The translations under genes and the position numbers were made by a program. This document shows, piece by piece, positions 8,565 to 21,074 of a stretch of 64,000 nt of DNA (within the stretch, counting starts at the first letter, position 1; every line of letters begins with the position of its first letter). Source of the stretch: Actinocrispum wychmicini. GTDB taxonomy: Bacteria; Actinomycetota; Actinomycetes; Mycobacteriales; Pseudonocardiaceae. The notes below the pieces were generated by a model. That model was not told where the DNA came from. It did not search any database and saw nothing but the letters and a program-made list of their open reading frames with translations. The stretch spans positions 310,001 to 374,000 of the forward strand of contig NZ_SLWS01000006.1 in assembly GCF_004345645.1 (NCBI RefSeq). The letters are read 5' to 3'.

Positions 8565-8574
8565 CCGGCCAAAA

Positions 8575-9354
8575 CTAGGGGACGGGCGTGGGTTTGATCT
8601 GCTGGGCCAGCTCCTTGGCGTAGGCGACCACCCTGGTGTACACGCCTGGCTTGTTCGGCAGGCCGCAGCCCTCGCCCCACGAGGAGACGCCGATCAGCTT
8701 GCCGCCGGCCACCATCGGGCCGCCGGAGTCGCCCTGGCAGCCGTCGATCCCCCCTTGGGGGTATCCCGCGCAGACCATCGCCGCCGGGTTGTACTTGGCG
8801 AACGACTGCTTGCAGTCCTGGTCGCTGACCACCGGCACCGTGGCCTTGAGCAGGTACTGGGAGGTCACCCCGCCCGACGCCGTCCGGCCCCAGCCGAGGA
8901 TCGTCGCCGGGGTCTCCGGTTCGTAGAGGACCTCGTCCTGCTCCGTGGCCAGCGGGATGGTGCGGTAGCCGACGCGCTTGGCGAGCGTCAGGACGGCCAC
9001 GTCCTCGCCGACCAACGCGTCCGTGTAGCGCGGGTGCACCCAGATGTTCTTCACCGGCACGGAGACGCCCGTGGTGGTCGCCTGCTTGTCATCCCGGCCA
9101 GCGACGACGAAAACGCCTTCGGGCTGCTGGCCTTTGGCGCAGTGCGCGGCCGTGACGACCTTGTCGGGGGCGACCAGGGTGCCGCCGCAGAACTGGAAGT
9201 TGTCCGGCGTGGTCAGGAACACCGCGAACGGATAGTCCGTCGTGCTGGCCTTGGTGCCGCCGACGATGGCCACTGACGAGGATGCCGGCACCGCCGCCGC
9301 GGTCAACGCGATCGCCACCCCGACCACGCTGACCAGCAGTTTTCTTATTCGCAT
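8575..9354 (-). CDS. secreted trypsin-like serine protease (S1)
   Basis: This 259-residue secreted chymotrypsin-fold protease has a basic start (MRIRKLL), a hydrophobic core and an Ala-rich cleavage region, forming a signal peptide of about 28 residues. The mature chain begins with IVGGTKAS, the classical new N-terminus (no long pro-peptide). The triad is His in VTAAHCAKG, Asp in GEDVAVLTL and Ser in CQGDSGGPM; the Asp before GCQGD suggests trypsin-like Arg/Lys specificity. The ATG at 9354 is preceded by GGGAGGGAG at a good distance, so it is preferred over an upstream start. It is probably exported by Sec. Confidence 0.93.
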   Translation of the reverse strand: MRIRKLLVSVVGVAIALTAAAVPASSSVAIVGGTKASTTDYPFAVFLTTPDNFQFCGGTLVAPDKVVTAAHCAKGQQPEGVFVVAGRDDKQATTTGVSVPVKNIWVHPRYTDALVGEDVAVLTLAKRVGYRTIPLATEQDEVLYEPETPATILGWGRTASGGVTSQYLLKATVPVVSDQDCKQSFAKYNPAAMVCAGYPQGGIDGCQGDSGGPMVAGGKLIGVSSWGEGCGLPNKPGVYTRVVAYAKELAQQIKPTPVP

Positions 9355-9459
9355 GCCGACTCCCTCCCGGCTGGACACTGACGTCGCCTACGTTAGGTCA
9401 TGAGCGCTCTACGCGGTGTCACTGAACCGGGTGGTCTTGGGCCGTGATTAGCTGTCATC

Positions 9460-10305
9460 GTGCGGCGGTGGCTGATGGTCTTGCTTGTGCTCGCGGGCTG
9501 CAGCGCGCCCGTGTCCACATCCGACCCGACCGCGCCGGCGATGCCGCCCTCACCTGCGACACCTGGGACGACGCCGGTGGCGTCCACCGCGCAGGCCCCG
9601 CCGGCGAAGAACGTCTGGCAGGTCGGCCGGACCCCGCTACCCCGGCGGCCGGACGGGTTCGGGAAGGTCCTGCCCACCCCACCCGAACTGGTGAATCGGT
9701 CATTGCCGACAAAGGACACTCTTCCGCCCCCACCGGACGACCGGTACGCCGCGACGGTCACCCCGGTCCCCGCGGACGTTCTCGCACGCAGTACATGGCA
9801 GCCGAACTGTCCGGTCGGCAAGGACGACCTGCGCTACCTGACGATGTCGTTCTGGGGCTTCGACGGCCACGCGCACACCGGCGAGATGATCGTGAACACC
9901 AAGGTGGCCAAGCCGGTCACGGACGTGTTCGGCAAGCTCTTCCAGGCGAAGTTCCCGCTTGAGGAGATGCGCGTGACCACAAAGGACGACCTGGACGCGC
10001 CACCGACAGGCGACGGCAACGCCACGAGCGCGTTCTCCTGCCGGCCGGCGCGCGGCGAGACGACCTGGTCGGCGCACGCCTCCGGCCTGGCGGTCGACAT
10101 CAACCCGTTCTGCAACCCGTACACCAAGGGCGACCTGGTCCTGCCCGAGCTGGCGTCGGCCTACCTGGACCGCGGCAACGCCCGGCCCGGCATGATCCGG
10201 CCCGGTGACGTCGTCGACCGGGCCTTCACCGCCATCGGCTGGTCCTGGGGAGGTCGCTGGACCTCCCCCAAGGACCTGATGCACTTCTCCCAGACAGGGA
10301 CTTGA
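9460..10305 (+). CDS. lipoprotein with M15-type (VanY-like) D-Ala-D-Ala carboxypeptidase fold
   Basis: This 281-residue surface protein begins with a lipoprotein signal (MRRWLMVLLVLAGCS, lipobox LAGC) and a Pro/Thr-rich linker to about residue 110. The catalytic part shows SAHASGLAVDINPFCNPY (zinc His and Asp of M15 peptidases) and, at the C-terminus, WGGRWTSPKDLMHFSQT with the third zinc His. It probably trims or otherwise modifies peptidoglycan stem peptides outside the membrane. It is divergent from the serine protease and converges on the M48 peptidase gene. Confidence 0.88.
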   Translation: MRRWLMVLLVLAGCSAPVSTSDPTAPAMPPSPATPGTTPVASTAQAPPAKNVWQVGRTPLPRRPDGFGKVLPTPPELVNRSLPTKDTLPPPPDDRYAATVTPVPADVLARSTWQPNCPVGKDDLRYLTMSFWGFDGHAHTGEMIVNTKVAKPVTDVFGKLFQAKFPLEEMRVTTKDDLDAPPTGDGNATSAFSCRPARGETTWSAHASGLAVDINPFCNPYTKGDLVLPELASAYLDRGNARPGMIRPGDVVDRAFTAIGWSWGGRWTSPKDLMHFSQTGT

Positions 10306-10314
10306 AAACCCTGG

Positions 10315-11403
10315 CTACTTCGATGAACCGTTGTCGCCGTTGCTGTCCTCGTCCGACGGCGGCTGGTCGCCGCCACCGCTGCCCCCACGGCCGCGGAAGC
10401 CGCTGAACACGCGGTCGGCCGCGCCGGACAACGCGCTGCCCACGTCGCTGAGCACCTTCACCAGCGGGTCGGTCGAGTTGGTGAACGACTCCTTGTAGGA
10501 CTTGCCGGCCGCGGCCATGTCCTCCTTGATCGGGTTCTCGTCGTCCTGCGCGTCCCGGCGCTTGTAGTCGCCGGCGAGGATCGCCCGGTACTCCTCGGAC
10601 GCCGCCCACTTCTGCAGCTGCGAGGCACGCACGACCGCGAACGGGTGCGACTTCTGCTCCACGGCGAGCAGCTTGATGATGCTGTCGCGGATGTCTTCGA
10701 CTTCCTCGTACTCCTTGGCCTGCTCCAGGAAGGACGGGATGTCGATCTGCGAGAGGTCCGTCGCGCCGGCGAGGTACATGTGGGCGCGCAGCGCGGCCGC
10801 CGGGTCCTGACTGACGAGCAGGCCGGCCCGGTCGCAGCTCAGCTCGGACTTGCGCTGCCATTCGTAGAGCGCCGCGATCACGGCGCGCAGCCCGATCACG
10901 CCCATCGGCACCCACGCCACCGAACGCTGCAACTGCAGCAGCCGGCTGAGCAGGGTGAGCAGCACGGCGTGGCCGGACAGCACGTGGCCCTGCTCGTGGC
11001 CGATGATGAACCGGAGCGCCTCGGTGTCCAGCGCTTCGACCAGGCCGGACGTGAGCACGATGAAGGGTTCGTCGATCCCGATGGTGTGCGCGTTCGGGAA
11101 CGGGTCGCGGGCCACGTACAGCTTGGGCAGCTTCGGCAGGTCCAGGATCTCCGCGGATTCCTTGTGCAGCCGGTTGATCACCGGGAACTGGGTCTCGCTG
11201 ACCCGGACGTAGGACGCGACCGCGACCAGCCGCTCGGCGCGTTCGTTGAACAACGAGTTCAATGTCTTGAGAACGTCACCCACACCGGGTACGGCACGCA
11301 GCGTGGCCATCGCGCCCTTGTCCGCTGGGTGTTCGTAGGCGCGCGGGCTGATGCCCGGGAACCGGACACGTGGCGCCGACTGTTGGACGTCTGATTCAGT
11401 CAC
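10315..11403 (-). CDS. M48-family zinc metallopeptidase
   Basis: This 362-residue protein belongs to the HtpX/Ste24-type M48 peptidases. The zinc motif IIGHEQGHVLSGH lies near residue 148, followed by a hydrophobic segment (LLTLLSRLL, then WVPMGVIGLRAVIAAL) and a downstream Glu ligand in KSELSCDRAG. The C-terminal 60 residues are Gly/Ser/Asp-rich and disordered. A GTG start at 11403 with upstream GGAGAGG is chosen over a longer frame. It probably works at the membrane in protein quality control. Confidence 0.88.
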   Translation of the reverse strand: MTESDVQQSAPRVRFPGISPRAYEHPADKGAMATLRAVPGVGDVLKTLNSLFNERAERLVAVASYVRVSETQFPVINRLHKESAEILDLPKLPKLYVARDPFPNAHTIGIDEPFIVLTSGLVEALDTEALRFIIGHEQGHVLSGHAVLLTLLSRLLQLQRSVAWVPMGVIGLRAVIAALYEWQRKSELSCDRAGLLVSQDPAAALRAHMYLAGATDLSQIDIPSFLEQAKEYEEVEDIRDSIIKLLAVEQKSHPFAVVRASQLQKWAASEEYRAILAGDYKRRDAQDDENPIKEDMAAAGKSYKESFTNSTDPLVKVLSDVGSALSGAADRVFSGFRGRGGSGGGDQPPSDEDSNGDNGSSK

Positions 11404-11545
11404 GGCTGGAAACCCTCTCCCTGTGGTTAAGGCCAACCTACGCCGAAACGGACGGCCGAGGGGCGGCTTGGCCGGCACACCCGGTAAAGACCAGGGTTGT
11501 CCCTGACCGCAGACTAGGGAAACTCTCGAACCCCGGAGGTTGATC

Positions 11546-12073
11546 ATGAGTTTGGAACGTCCCGTGGCGCCCGATCCCTACGAGCTGCTGCCCGCGGTCG
11601 GATCGTTCACGGTGACATCGACCGACGTGACCGCGGCGGAACTCCTGCCCGACGCACAGCTGTACGAGGGCGGCAACACCTCGCCGCGGCTGAGCTGGTC
11701 CGGATTCCCCGCGGCGACCAAGAGCTTCGTGGTCACGTGCTTCGACCCGGACGCGCCCACCCCGTCCGGTTTCTGGCACTGGCTGGCGGTGGACATCCCC
11801 GCGTCCGTCACGGAACTGGCGACGGACGCCGGATCGGGTGACGCCACGTTGCCCGAAGGGGCCTTCCACACCCGCAACGACTTCGGCCAGGCCAAGTTCG
11901 ACGGGGCCGCGCCGCCGCAGGGCGACCACCCGCACCGGTACTACTTCGTGGTGCACGCGGTGGACCAGGAGAAACTCGGCGTTGACGAGACCGCGTCGGC
12001 CGCGTTCGTCAGCTTCAACCTGGTGTTCCACACCCTGGCCCGAGCCATCCTCACCCCCATCTACCAGCACTGA
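11546..12073 (+). CDS. YbhB/YbcL-family PEBP-like protein
   Basis: This 175-residue phosphatidylethanolamine-binding-protein-like (Raf kinase inhibitor-like) cytoplasmic protein has GGNTSPRLSWSGFP, CFDPDAPTPSGFWHW and the later HPHRYYFVVHAV, forming the family's ligand pocket (D-x-D-A-P and H-R-Y). The start is ATG at 11546 with CGGAGG six bases upstream. The cellular role of bacterial YbhB proteins is not well defined. The mycothione reductase gene follows 20 bases later on the same strand. Confidence 0.92.
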   Translation: MSLERPVAPDPYELLPAVGSFTVTSTDVTAAELLPDAQLYEGGNTSPRLSWSGFPAATKSFVVTCFDPDAPTPSGFWHWLAVDIPASVTELATDAGSGDATLPEGAFHTRNDFGQAKFDGAAPPQGDHPHRYYFVVHAVDQEKLGVDETASAAFVSFNLVFHTLARAILTPIYQH

Positions 12074-12093
12074 GCGGAACATTCCCGGAGCCG

Positions 12094-13503
12094 GTGCGGT
12101 TGATCCATGTCGTGCGGAACTTCGACCTGGTCATCATCGGCACCGGCTCCGGCAACTCCATCCTCGACCCGCGGTTCGCCGGCTGGGACGTGGCGGTCGT
12201 GGAGAAGGGCACGTTCGGCGGCACCTGCCTGAACGTGGGCTGCATCCCGACGAAGATGTTCGTGCACACCGCGGACGTGGCCGCCACCCCGGCGGGCAGC
12301 TCACGGCTGGGTGTGGACGAGCACGTGGACCGGGTGCGGTGGCCGGACATCCGGGACCGGATCTTCGGCCGGATCGACCCGATCGCCGCAGGCGGCCGGG
12401 AGTACCGGGTCAACAACGCCGACAACAAGAACGTGACCGTGTACGAGGGCGAAGGCCGGTTCACCGCGCCGAAGACCCTCCTGGTCACGCTGCCGGACGG
12501 CACCCAGGAGACGGTCACCGCCGACAAGTTCGTGCTCGCCGCGGGCGGGCGCCCGGTCATCCCGGACGTGCCCGGCCTGGCCGACGTCGGCTTCCACACC
12601 AGCGACACGATCATGCGGCTGGCCGAACTGCCGCGCCGGCTCACCATCATGGGCAGCGGATTCATCGCCGCCGAGTTCGCCCACGTCTTCTCCTCGTTCG
12701 GCGTCGAGGTGACCGTCGTCGCCCGCTCCGGAGCGCTGCTCCGCTCTGAGGACGACGCAGTGAGCGCGCGGTTCACCGAGTTGGCGTCGGCCAAGTGGGA
12801 CGTGCGGCTGGATCGCAAGACCGTTCGGGCGGACCGGGACGGGGACGTCATCCGGGTGCATCTGGAGGGTCCGGGCGGCGCCGAGACGGTCGAGTCGGAC
12901 GTGCTGCTCGTGGCGGTCGGCCGGACCCCGAACTCGGACCTGCTCGACGTGACCGCCGGCGGGATCACCACGGCGCCGAGCGGGCACGTGCTCGTCGACG
13001 ACTACCAGCAGACCGTGGTCGACGGCGTGTACGCGTTGGGAGACATCAGTTCCCCGTACGAGTTGAAGCACGTGGCCAACCACGAGGCCCGGATCGTGCA
13101 GCACAACCTGCTGAACCCGAACGCCCGGCGGGCGGCCGACCACAGGTTCGTGCCGCACGCGGTGTTCACGTCCCCGCAGATCGCGGCGGTCGGGCTGACC
13201 GAGCGCGAACTGAAGGCCGCCGGAACGCGCTATGTGTCGGCCGTCCAGGACTACGCGGGCATCGCGTACGGCTGGGCGATGGAGGACACCACCGGGTTCG
13301 TCAAGCTGCTCGCCGATCCCGGCACCGGCCTGCTGCTCGGCGCGCACGTCATCGGCCCGCAGGCGTCGACCGTGATCCAGCCGTTGATCCAGGCGATGAG
13401 CTTCGGCCTGGACGCCCACCGGATGGCCGGCGGCCAGTACTGGATCCACCCCGGCATGCCGGAGGTCGTGGAGAACGCGCTGCTCAACCTGACACTCGAC
13501 TGA
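12094..13503 (+). CDS. mtr: mycothione reductase
   Basis: This 469-residue pyridine-nucleotide disulfide oxidoreductase reduces oxidised mycothiol (mycothione) with NADPH and FAD. The FAD motif has the mycothione-reductase form IIGTGSGNSILDPRF. The redox-active disulfide is in GGTCLNVGCIPTKM, the NADPH motif is IMGSGFIAAEFAHVF, and the catalytic His lies in HPGMPEVVENAL. Mycothiol is restricted to Actinobacteria, which supports the host assignment. The start is GTG at 12094, with a GTG at 12112 also in frame. Confidence 0.95.
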   Translation: MRLIHVVRNFDLVIIGTGSGNSILDPRFAGWDVAVVEKGTFGGTCLNVGCIPTKMFVHTADVAATPAGSSRLGVDEHVDRVRWPDIRDRIFGRIDPIAAGGREYRVNNADNKNVTVYEGEGRFTAPKTLLVTLPDGTQETVTADKFVLAAGGRPVIPDVPGLADVGFHTSDTIMRLAELPRRLTIMGSGFIAAEFAHVFSSFGVEVTVVARSGALLRSEDDAVSARFTELASAKWDVRLDRKTVRADRDGDVIRVHLEGPGGAETVESDVLLVAVGRTPNSDLLDVTAGGITTAPSGHVLVDDYQQTVVDGVYALGDISSPYELKHVANHEARIVQHNLLNPNARRAADHRFVPHAVFTSPQIAAVGLTERELKAAGTRYVSAVQDYAGIAYGWAMEDTTGFVKLLADPGTGLLLGAHVIGPQASTVIQPLIQAMSFGLDAHRMAGGQYWIHPGMPEVVENALLNLTLD

Positions 13504-13542
13504 CAAGCTCAACCTCGCGTCGCGCTCGGGCGTATACGCCGC

Positions 13543-15421
13543 GTGACTGTCGAGGAGAGCACTCCGGAGCAGAGCGAAGTCGAGCAGCCCGACAAGAAGG
13601 AGGTCCCGCGGCGCAAGCGCATCTGGCGCCGCGTTCGCAGAACCTGCTATGTCCTGGTGTTCCTGGCCGTCGCGGTCCCGGTGACCGCGTTCGTGATCTG
13701 CTACTCGATGTGGGACGTGCCCGACCCGGCCGACGTCGCGGCCGGCCAGAACCAGACCATCACGCTGTACTACTCGGACGGCACGACCGAGCTCGGCCGC
13801 ATCATCCCGGCCAGCGGCAACCGGACTTCCGTGCGGTTCCAGGACATCCCGGAGCACGTGCAGCACGCGGTGCTGGCCGCGGAGGACAAGTCGTTCTGGG
13901 ACAACGACGGCTTCAACCTGGCCGGGATCGTGCGCTCGGCGTGGAACAACCTGACCGGGTTCACCGGCGGCGGGTCCACGATCACCCAGCAGTACATCAA
14001 GAAGGCGACCGGCGACGACAAGCACTCGCTCGGCCGCAAATGGCGTGAGCTGGTGTTGGCCAAGAAGATGTCGGACACGTACACCAAGCAGGACCTGCTG
14101 ACCGCGTACCTGAACACCGTCTACTTCGGACGCGGCGCGAACGGGATCCAGGCCGCCGCCCGCGCGTACTTCGGCAAGGACGTGCAGCAGGTCAACGTCG
14201 CCGAAGCGGCTTTGCTGGCGGGCGTGATCCAGCGGCCCACGTACTGGGACCCGGATGTGGACCGGGACAACGCCGAACGCAGGTGGAACTTCGTGCTCGA
14301 CCAGATGGTCGACGACGGCTGGCTGACCAGGGCGGACCGGGCGGCCACCAAGTTCCCGGCGACCCTGCCGCGCGACGCCGGCCAGAGCAGCGCGGAGTTG
14401 CAGATCCAGAACCAGGTGCTGGCCGAGTTGGAGGAACGTGCCGACCTGCCGCGCGACGAAGGCCACCAGATCGGGTACAAGGTGGTCACGACGATCGACC
14501 GCGCCACGCAACAGAGCACGGAACGGGCCACGGACGCGGTGATGGCCGGTCAGCCCGACTACCTGCGGACCGCGGTGGTGTCCGTCGACCCGAACACGGG
14601 TGGGGTGGTCGCGTACAGCGGCGGCGGAAACGGCCGTGGCCTGGACTACGCGCAGACCTTGCAGGAACCGGGGACGACGTTCGGGCCGTTCGTCGGGGTG
14701 GCGGCGATGCTCGACGGGATGCGGCCCGATCAACCGGTGAACGGCTGGTCACCGCAGACGATCGGCGGGATCCCGATGCAGAACCCGGCAGGCGTCACGT
14801 GTTCGCCGTGCTCGTTACGTAAAGCCATGGCCAAGCCGGTGAACACGGCCATCGCGTCGGTCGCGCTGCGGACCGGCACCCAGAAGGTCGTCGACGCCGC
14901 CGTGCAGCTCGGCATCCCGCAGGAGTTGCACGGAAAGCCCACCATGACGGCGAAACCCGGCGACGAGCCGGACACCAGGATCGCGCTCGGCATGGGCAGC
15001 ACGTTCGTCCGCCCGATCGACCTGGCGACCGCGTACGCGACACTCGCCGCGGACGGGGTGAGGACGTCGACGCATTTCGTGAAACGCGTCGAGGACGGCG
15101 CGGGCAATGTCCGTTACCGGGAACAGCTTTCGTCGCAACAGGCGATCCCGCCGAAGGTCGCGTGGTCGGTCACGGACGCGTTGTCCGAGGCCGGCGACGA
15201 GGCTCACGTGAAGGCGGCGATCCGGCCGGGCACACGCCCGTACGGCGACGCGGGGGCGAACGCGAAAGCCTGGCTGGCCGGCTACACCCGAAACCTGGCG
15301 ACGGTCGTCTGGATGGGGTCCGACCAGCTGAAGCCGATCAGGAACAAGGACGGCAAGGACATCACACCGCTGGCCGAGCCGGCCGCCATCTGGCGCGCGA
15401 CCATGGCTGGCTATGCGGAGG

Positions 15422-15435
<14 letters not shown>
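13543..15435 (+). CDS. class A penicillin-binding protein with degenerate transpeptidase domain
   Basis: This 630-residue protein has a cytoplasmic basic N-terminus, one transmembrane helix (about 38-60) and a GT51 glycosyltransferase domain with intact catalytic motifs (AAEDKSFW, GGSTITQQYIKK, RKWRELVLAKKM, LNTVYFGRGANGIQ). The C-terminal transpeptidase domain is recognisable, but its three active-site motifs are changed. SxxK is replaced by TTFG (EPGTTFGPF), SxN by PVN (KPVNTA), and the KTG region is missing (GANAKAWLAGYT where KTGT...AW..GYT is expected). It should still polymerise glycan but probably cannot cross-link or bind beta-lactams. It overlaps the end of the convergent hrpA by 14 bases. 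Confidence 0.9.
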
Positions 15436-19285
<3,850 letters not shown>

Positions 19286-19464
19286 CTCGACTACCAGGAT
19301 AATGAACCCCCGTGATTACTACCCACGTATTAAAGCCGGAGGGCGGTACGCGAAACCCGCATCGGGATGGCACTCTGTTCAGTCGATGAATTCATCGCCA
19401 TGACGAGACGACAGACGTAGGGTGTTCGGTGGTCTGAACATCCACGTGGGGAGAGGATGACACC

Positions 19465-20145
19465 GTGCCGTTGGCCACGACCCGGCGTGCCGGCCTTGTC
19501 GACCAGGTGATCGACCAGATGCGATCCGCGATCACCACGGGCGAGTGGCGGGTCGGCGAGCGGATCCCCACCGAACCCGAACTGGTCACCGCCCTCGGCG
19601 TCGGCCGCAACACCGTCCGCGAGGCCGTCCGCGCCCTCGCGCACGCGGGCCTCCTGGAGGTCCGCCAAGGCGACGGCACATTCGTGCGCGCCACCAGCGA
19701 GCTCTCCGGGGCGGTGAAACGGCTCGTCGGCTCCGAGCTCCGGGATGTCCTGGAGGTCCGCCGGACCCTCGAAGTGGAGGGCGCCCGCCTGGCCGCCTCG
19801 GCCCGCACCGAGTTCGAGCTGGACGAGCTGAACCGGCTGATCGAAGCACGCGACGAGGCACGGGCCGCCAAGCAGTGGGATCGGTTCGTCCAGATCGACG
19901 CCGACTTCCATCACCTGATCGTGGTCGCCTCCCGCAACAAGCTGCTCGCCGAGCTGCACGCCGGCCTGACCGAGGCGATCAAGGCCAGCATCGAGATCCT
20001 GGACAACACCCCGGCGCACGCCGGCAAGATCAACCACCGCGGCCTGCTCTCGGCGATCCAGGACAAGGACGCGGACCGGGCGGTCAAAGAAGCCGGCGGC
20101 TTCCTCGCGGAGGCCCTGAGCTACCTGGACGACCACCCCGAGTGA
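19465..20145 (+). CDS. GntR/FadR-family transcriptional regulator
   Basis: This 226-residue regulator has a winged-helix GntR domain at residues 8-75 (GEWRVGERIPTEPELVTALG, NTVREAVRALAHAGLLEV, QGDGTFVRA) and an all-helical FCD ligand-binding domain at 90-215 (VRRTLEVEGARLAA, DFHHLIVVASRN, NHRGLLSAIQDKD). Asp/His residues of the FCD metal site are present. The start is GTG at 19465. It stands alone between divergent hrpA and convergent map, so its regulon cannot be inferred. Confidence 0.92.
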   Translation: MPLATTRRAGLVDQVIDQMRSAITTGEWRVGERIPTEPELVTALGVGRNTVREAVRALAHAGLLEVRQGDGTFVRATSELSGAVKRLVGSELRDVLEVRRTLEVEGARLAASARTEFELDELNRLIEARDEARAAKQWDRFVQIDADFHHLIVVASRNKLLAELHAGLTEAIKASIEILDNTPAHAGKINHRGLLSAIQDKDADRAVKEAGGFLAEALSYLDDHPE

Positions 20146-20157
20146 ACGACCATGCGC

Positions 20158-20197
20158 GTGAGTACTTTTGTGAGTGCTAGCTCGCAAAAGTACTCAC
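20158..20197. terminator. bidirectional terminator-like 17-bp stem-loop
   Basis: GTGAGTACTTTTGTGAG pairs with CTCGCAAAAGTACTCAC (one G-T position) around the loop TGCTAG. It sits between the convergent GntR regulator (ends 20145) and map (ends 20210). The A/T tract inside each arm gives a T-run in both directions, as in bidirectional terminators. It could also be a copy of a genome-wide repeat. Confidence 0.7.
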
Positions 20198-20209
20198 GAC
20201 GTCCTGGTG

Positions 20210-21064
20210 TCAGGGAAGGGTGAGGATCTCCGCGCCGGACTCGGTCACCACGATCGTGTGCTCGAACTGGGCGGTCCACTTCTTGTCCTTCGTGGTGACC
20301 GTCCAGCCGTCGGACCACATGTCGTAGTCGATGCCGCCGAGGGTGATCATCGGCTCGATCGTGAACGTCATGCCGGTCTCGATCTCGGTGGTCACGGTCG
20401 GCTCGTCGTAGTGCAGGATCACCAGGCCGCTGTGGAACGAGCGGCCGATTCCGTGGCCGGTGAAGTCGCGGACCACGCCATAGTCGAAGCGCTTGGCGTA
20501 CGCCTCGATGACCCGGCCGATCACGTTCAACGCGCGGCCGGGGCGCACCGCCTTGATCGCGCGCATCGTGGCCTCGTGGGTGCGGTCGACGAGTTGACGG
20601 GCTTCGTCGGAGACTTCACCGGCGAGGAAGGTCGCGTTGCAGTCGCCGTGGACGCCGCCGATGAACGCCGTCACGTCGATGTTCACGATGTCGCCGTCCT
20701 CGATCACGGTCGAGTCGGGGATGCCGTGGCAGATCACCTCGTTCAGCGAGGTGCAGCAGGACTTGGGGAAGCCGCGGTAGCCGAGGGTGGACGGGTAGGC
20801 GCCGTTGTCGAGCAGGAACTCGTGCACGACCGCGTCCACGTCGTCGGTGGTGGCGCCCGGTTTCACGGCCTTGCCGCCCTCCTGGAGGGCTCGGGCAGCG
20901 ATCCGGCTGGCCACCCGCATGGTCTCGATCGTCTCAGCGGTCTGCACGTATGTGGGCTCGGTGTTGCGCGCCGGGGCCGGCTTGCCAACGTACTCAGGAC
21001 GGGCGATCGTGACAGGGACCTGGCGACGCGGCGATTGTTCACCGGGAGTCAGTGGGGCACGCAT
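20210..21064 (-). CDS. map: type I methionine aminopeptidase
   Basis: This 284-residue enzyme removes the initiator Met from nascent proteins. The metal ligands are visible: the two Asp residues in NIDVTAFIGGVHGDCNATF, His in GHGIGRSFHSGL, Glu in TIEPMITLGG and Glu in QFEHTIVVTE. The substrate His is in NEVICHGIPD. An N-terminal extension of about 40 residues (RPEYVGKPAPARN) matches actinobacterial MapB-type proteins. The start is ATG at 21064, with 21070 also possible. It ends the conserved dxr-rip1-ispG-GNAT-PBP-map cluster. Confidence 0.95.
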   Translation of the reverse strand: MRAPLTPGEQSPRRQVPVTIARPEYVGKPAPARNTEPTYVQTAETIETMRVASRIAARALQEGGKAVKPGATTDDVDAVVHEFLLDNGAYPSTLGYRGFPKSCCTSLNEVICHGIPDSTVIEDGDIVNIDVTAFIGGVHGDCNATFLAGEVSDEARQLVDRTHEATMRAIKAVRPGRALNVIGRVIEAYAKRFDYGVVRDFTGHGIGRSFHSGLVILHYDEPTVTTEIETGMTFTIEPMITLGGIDYDMWSDGWTVTTKDKKWTAQFEHTIVVTESGAEILTLP

Positions 21065-21074
21065 ACCCATCACA

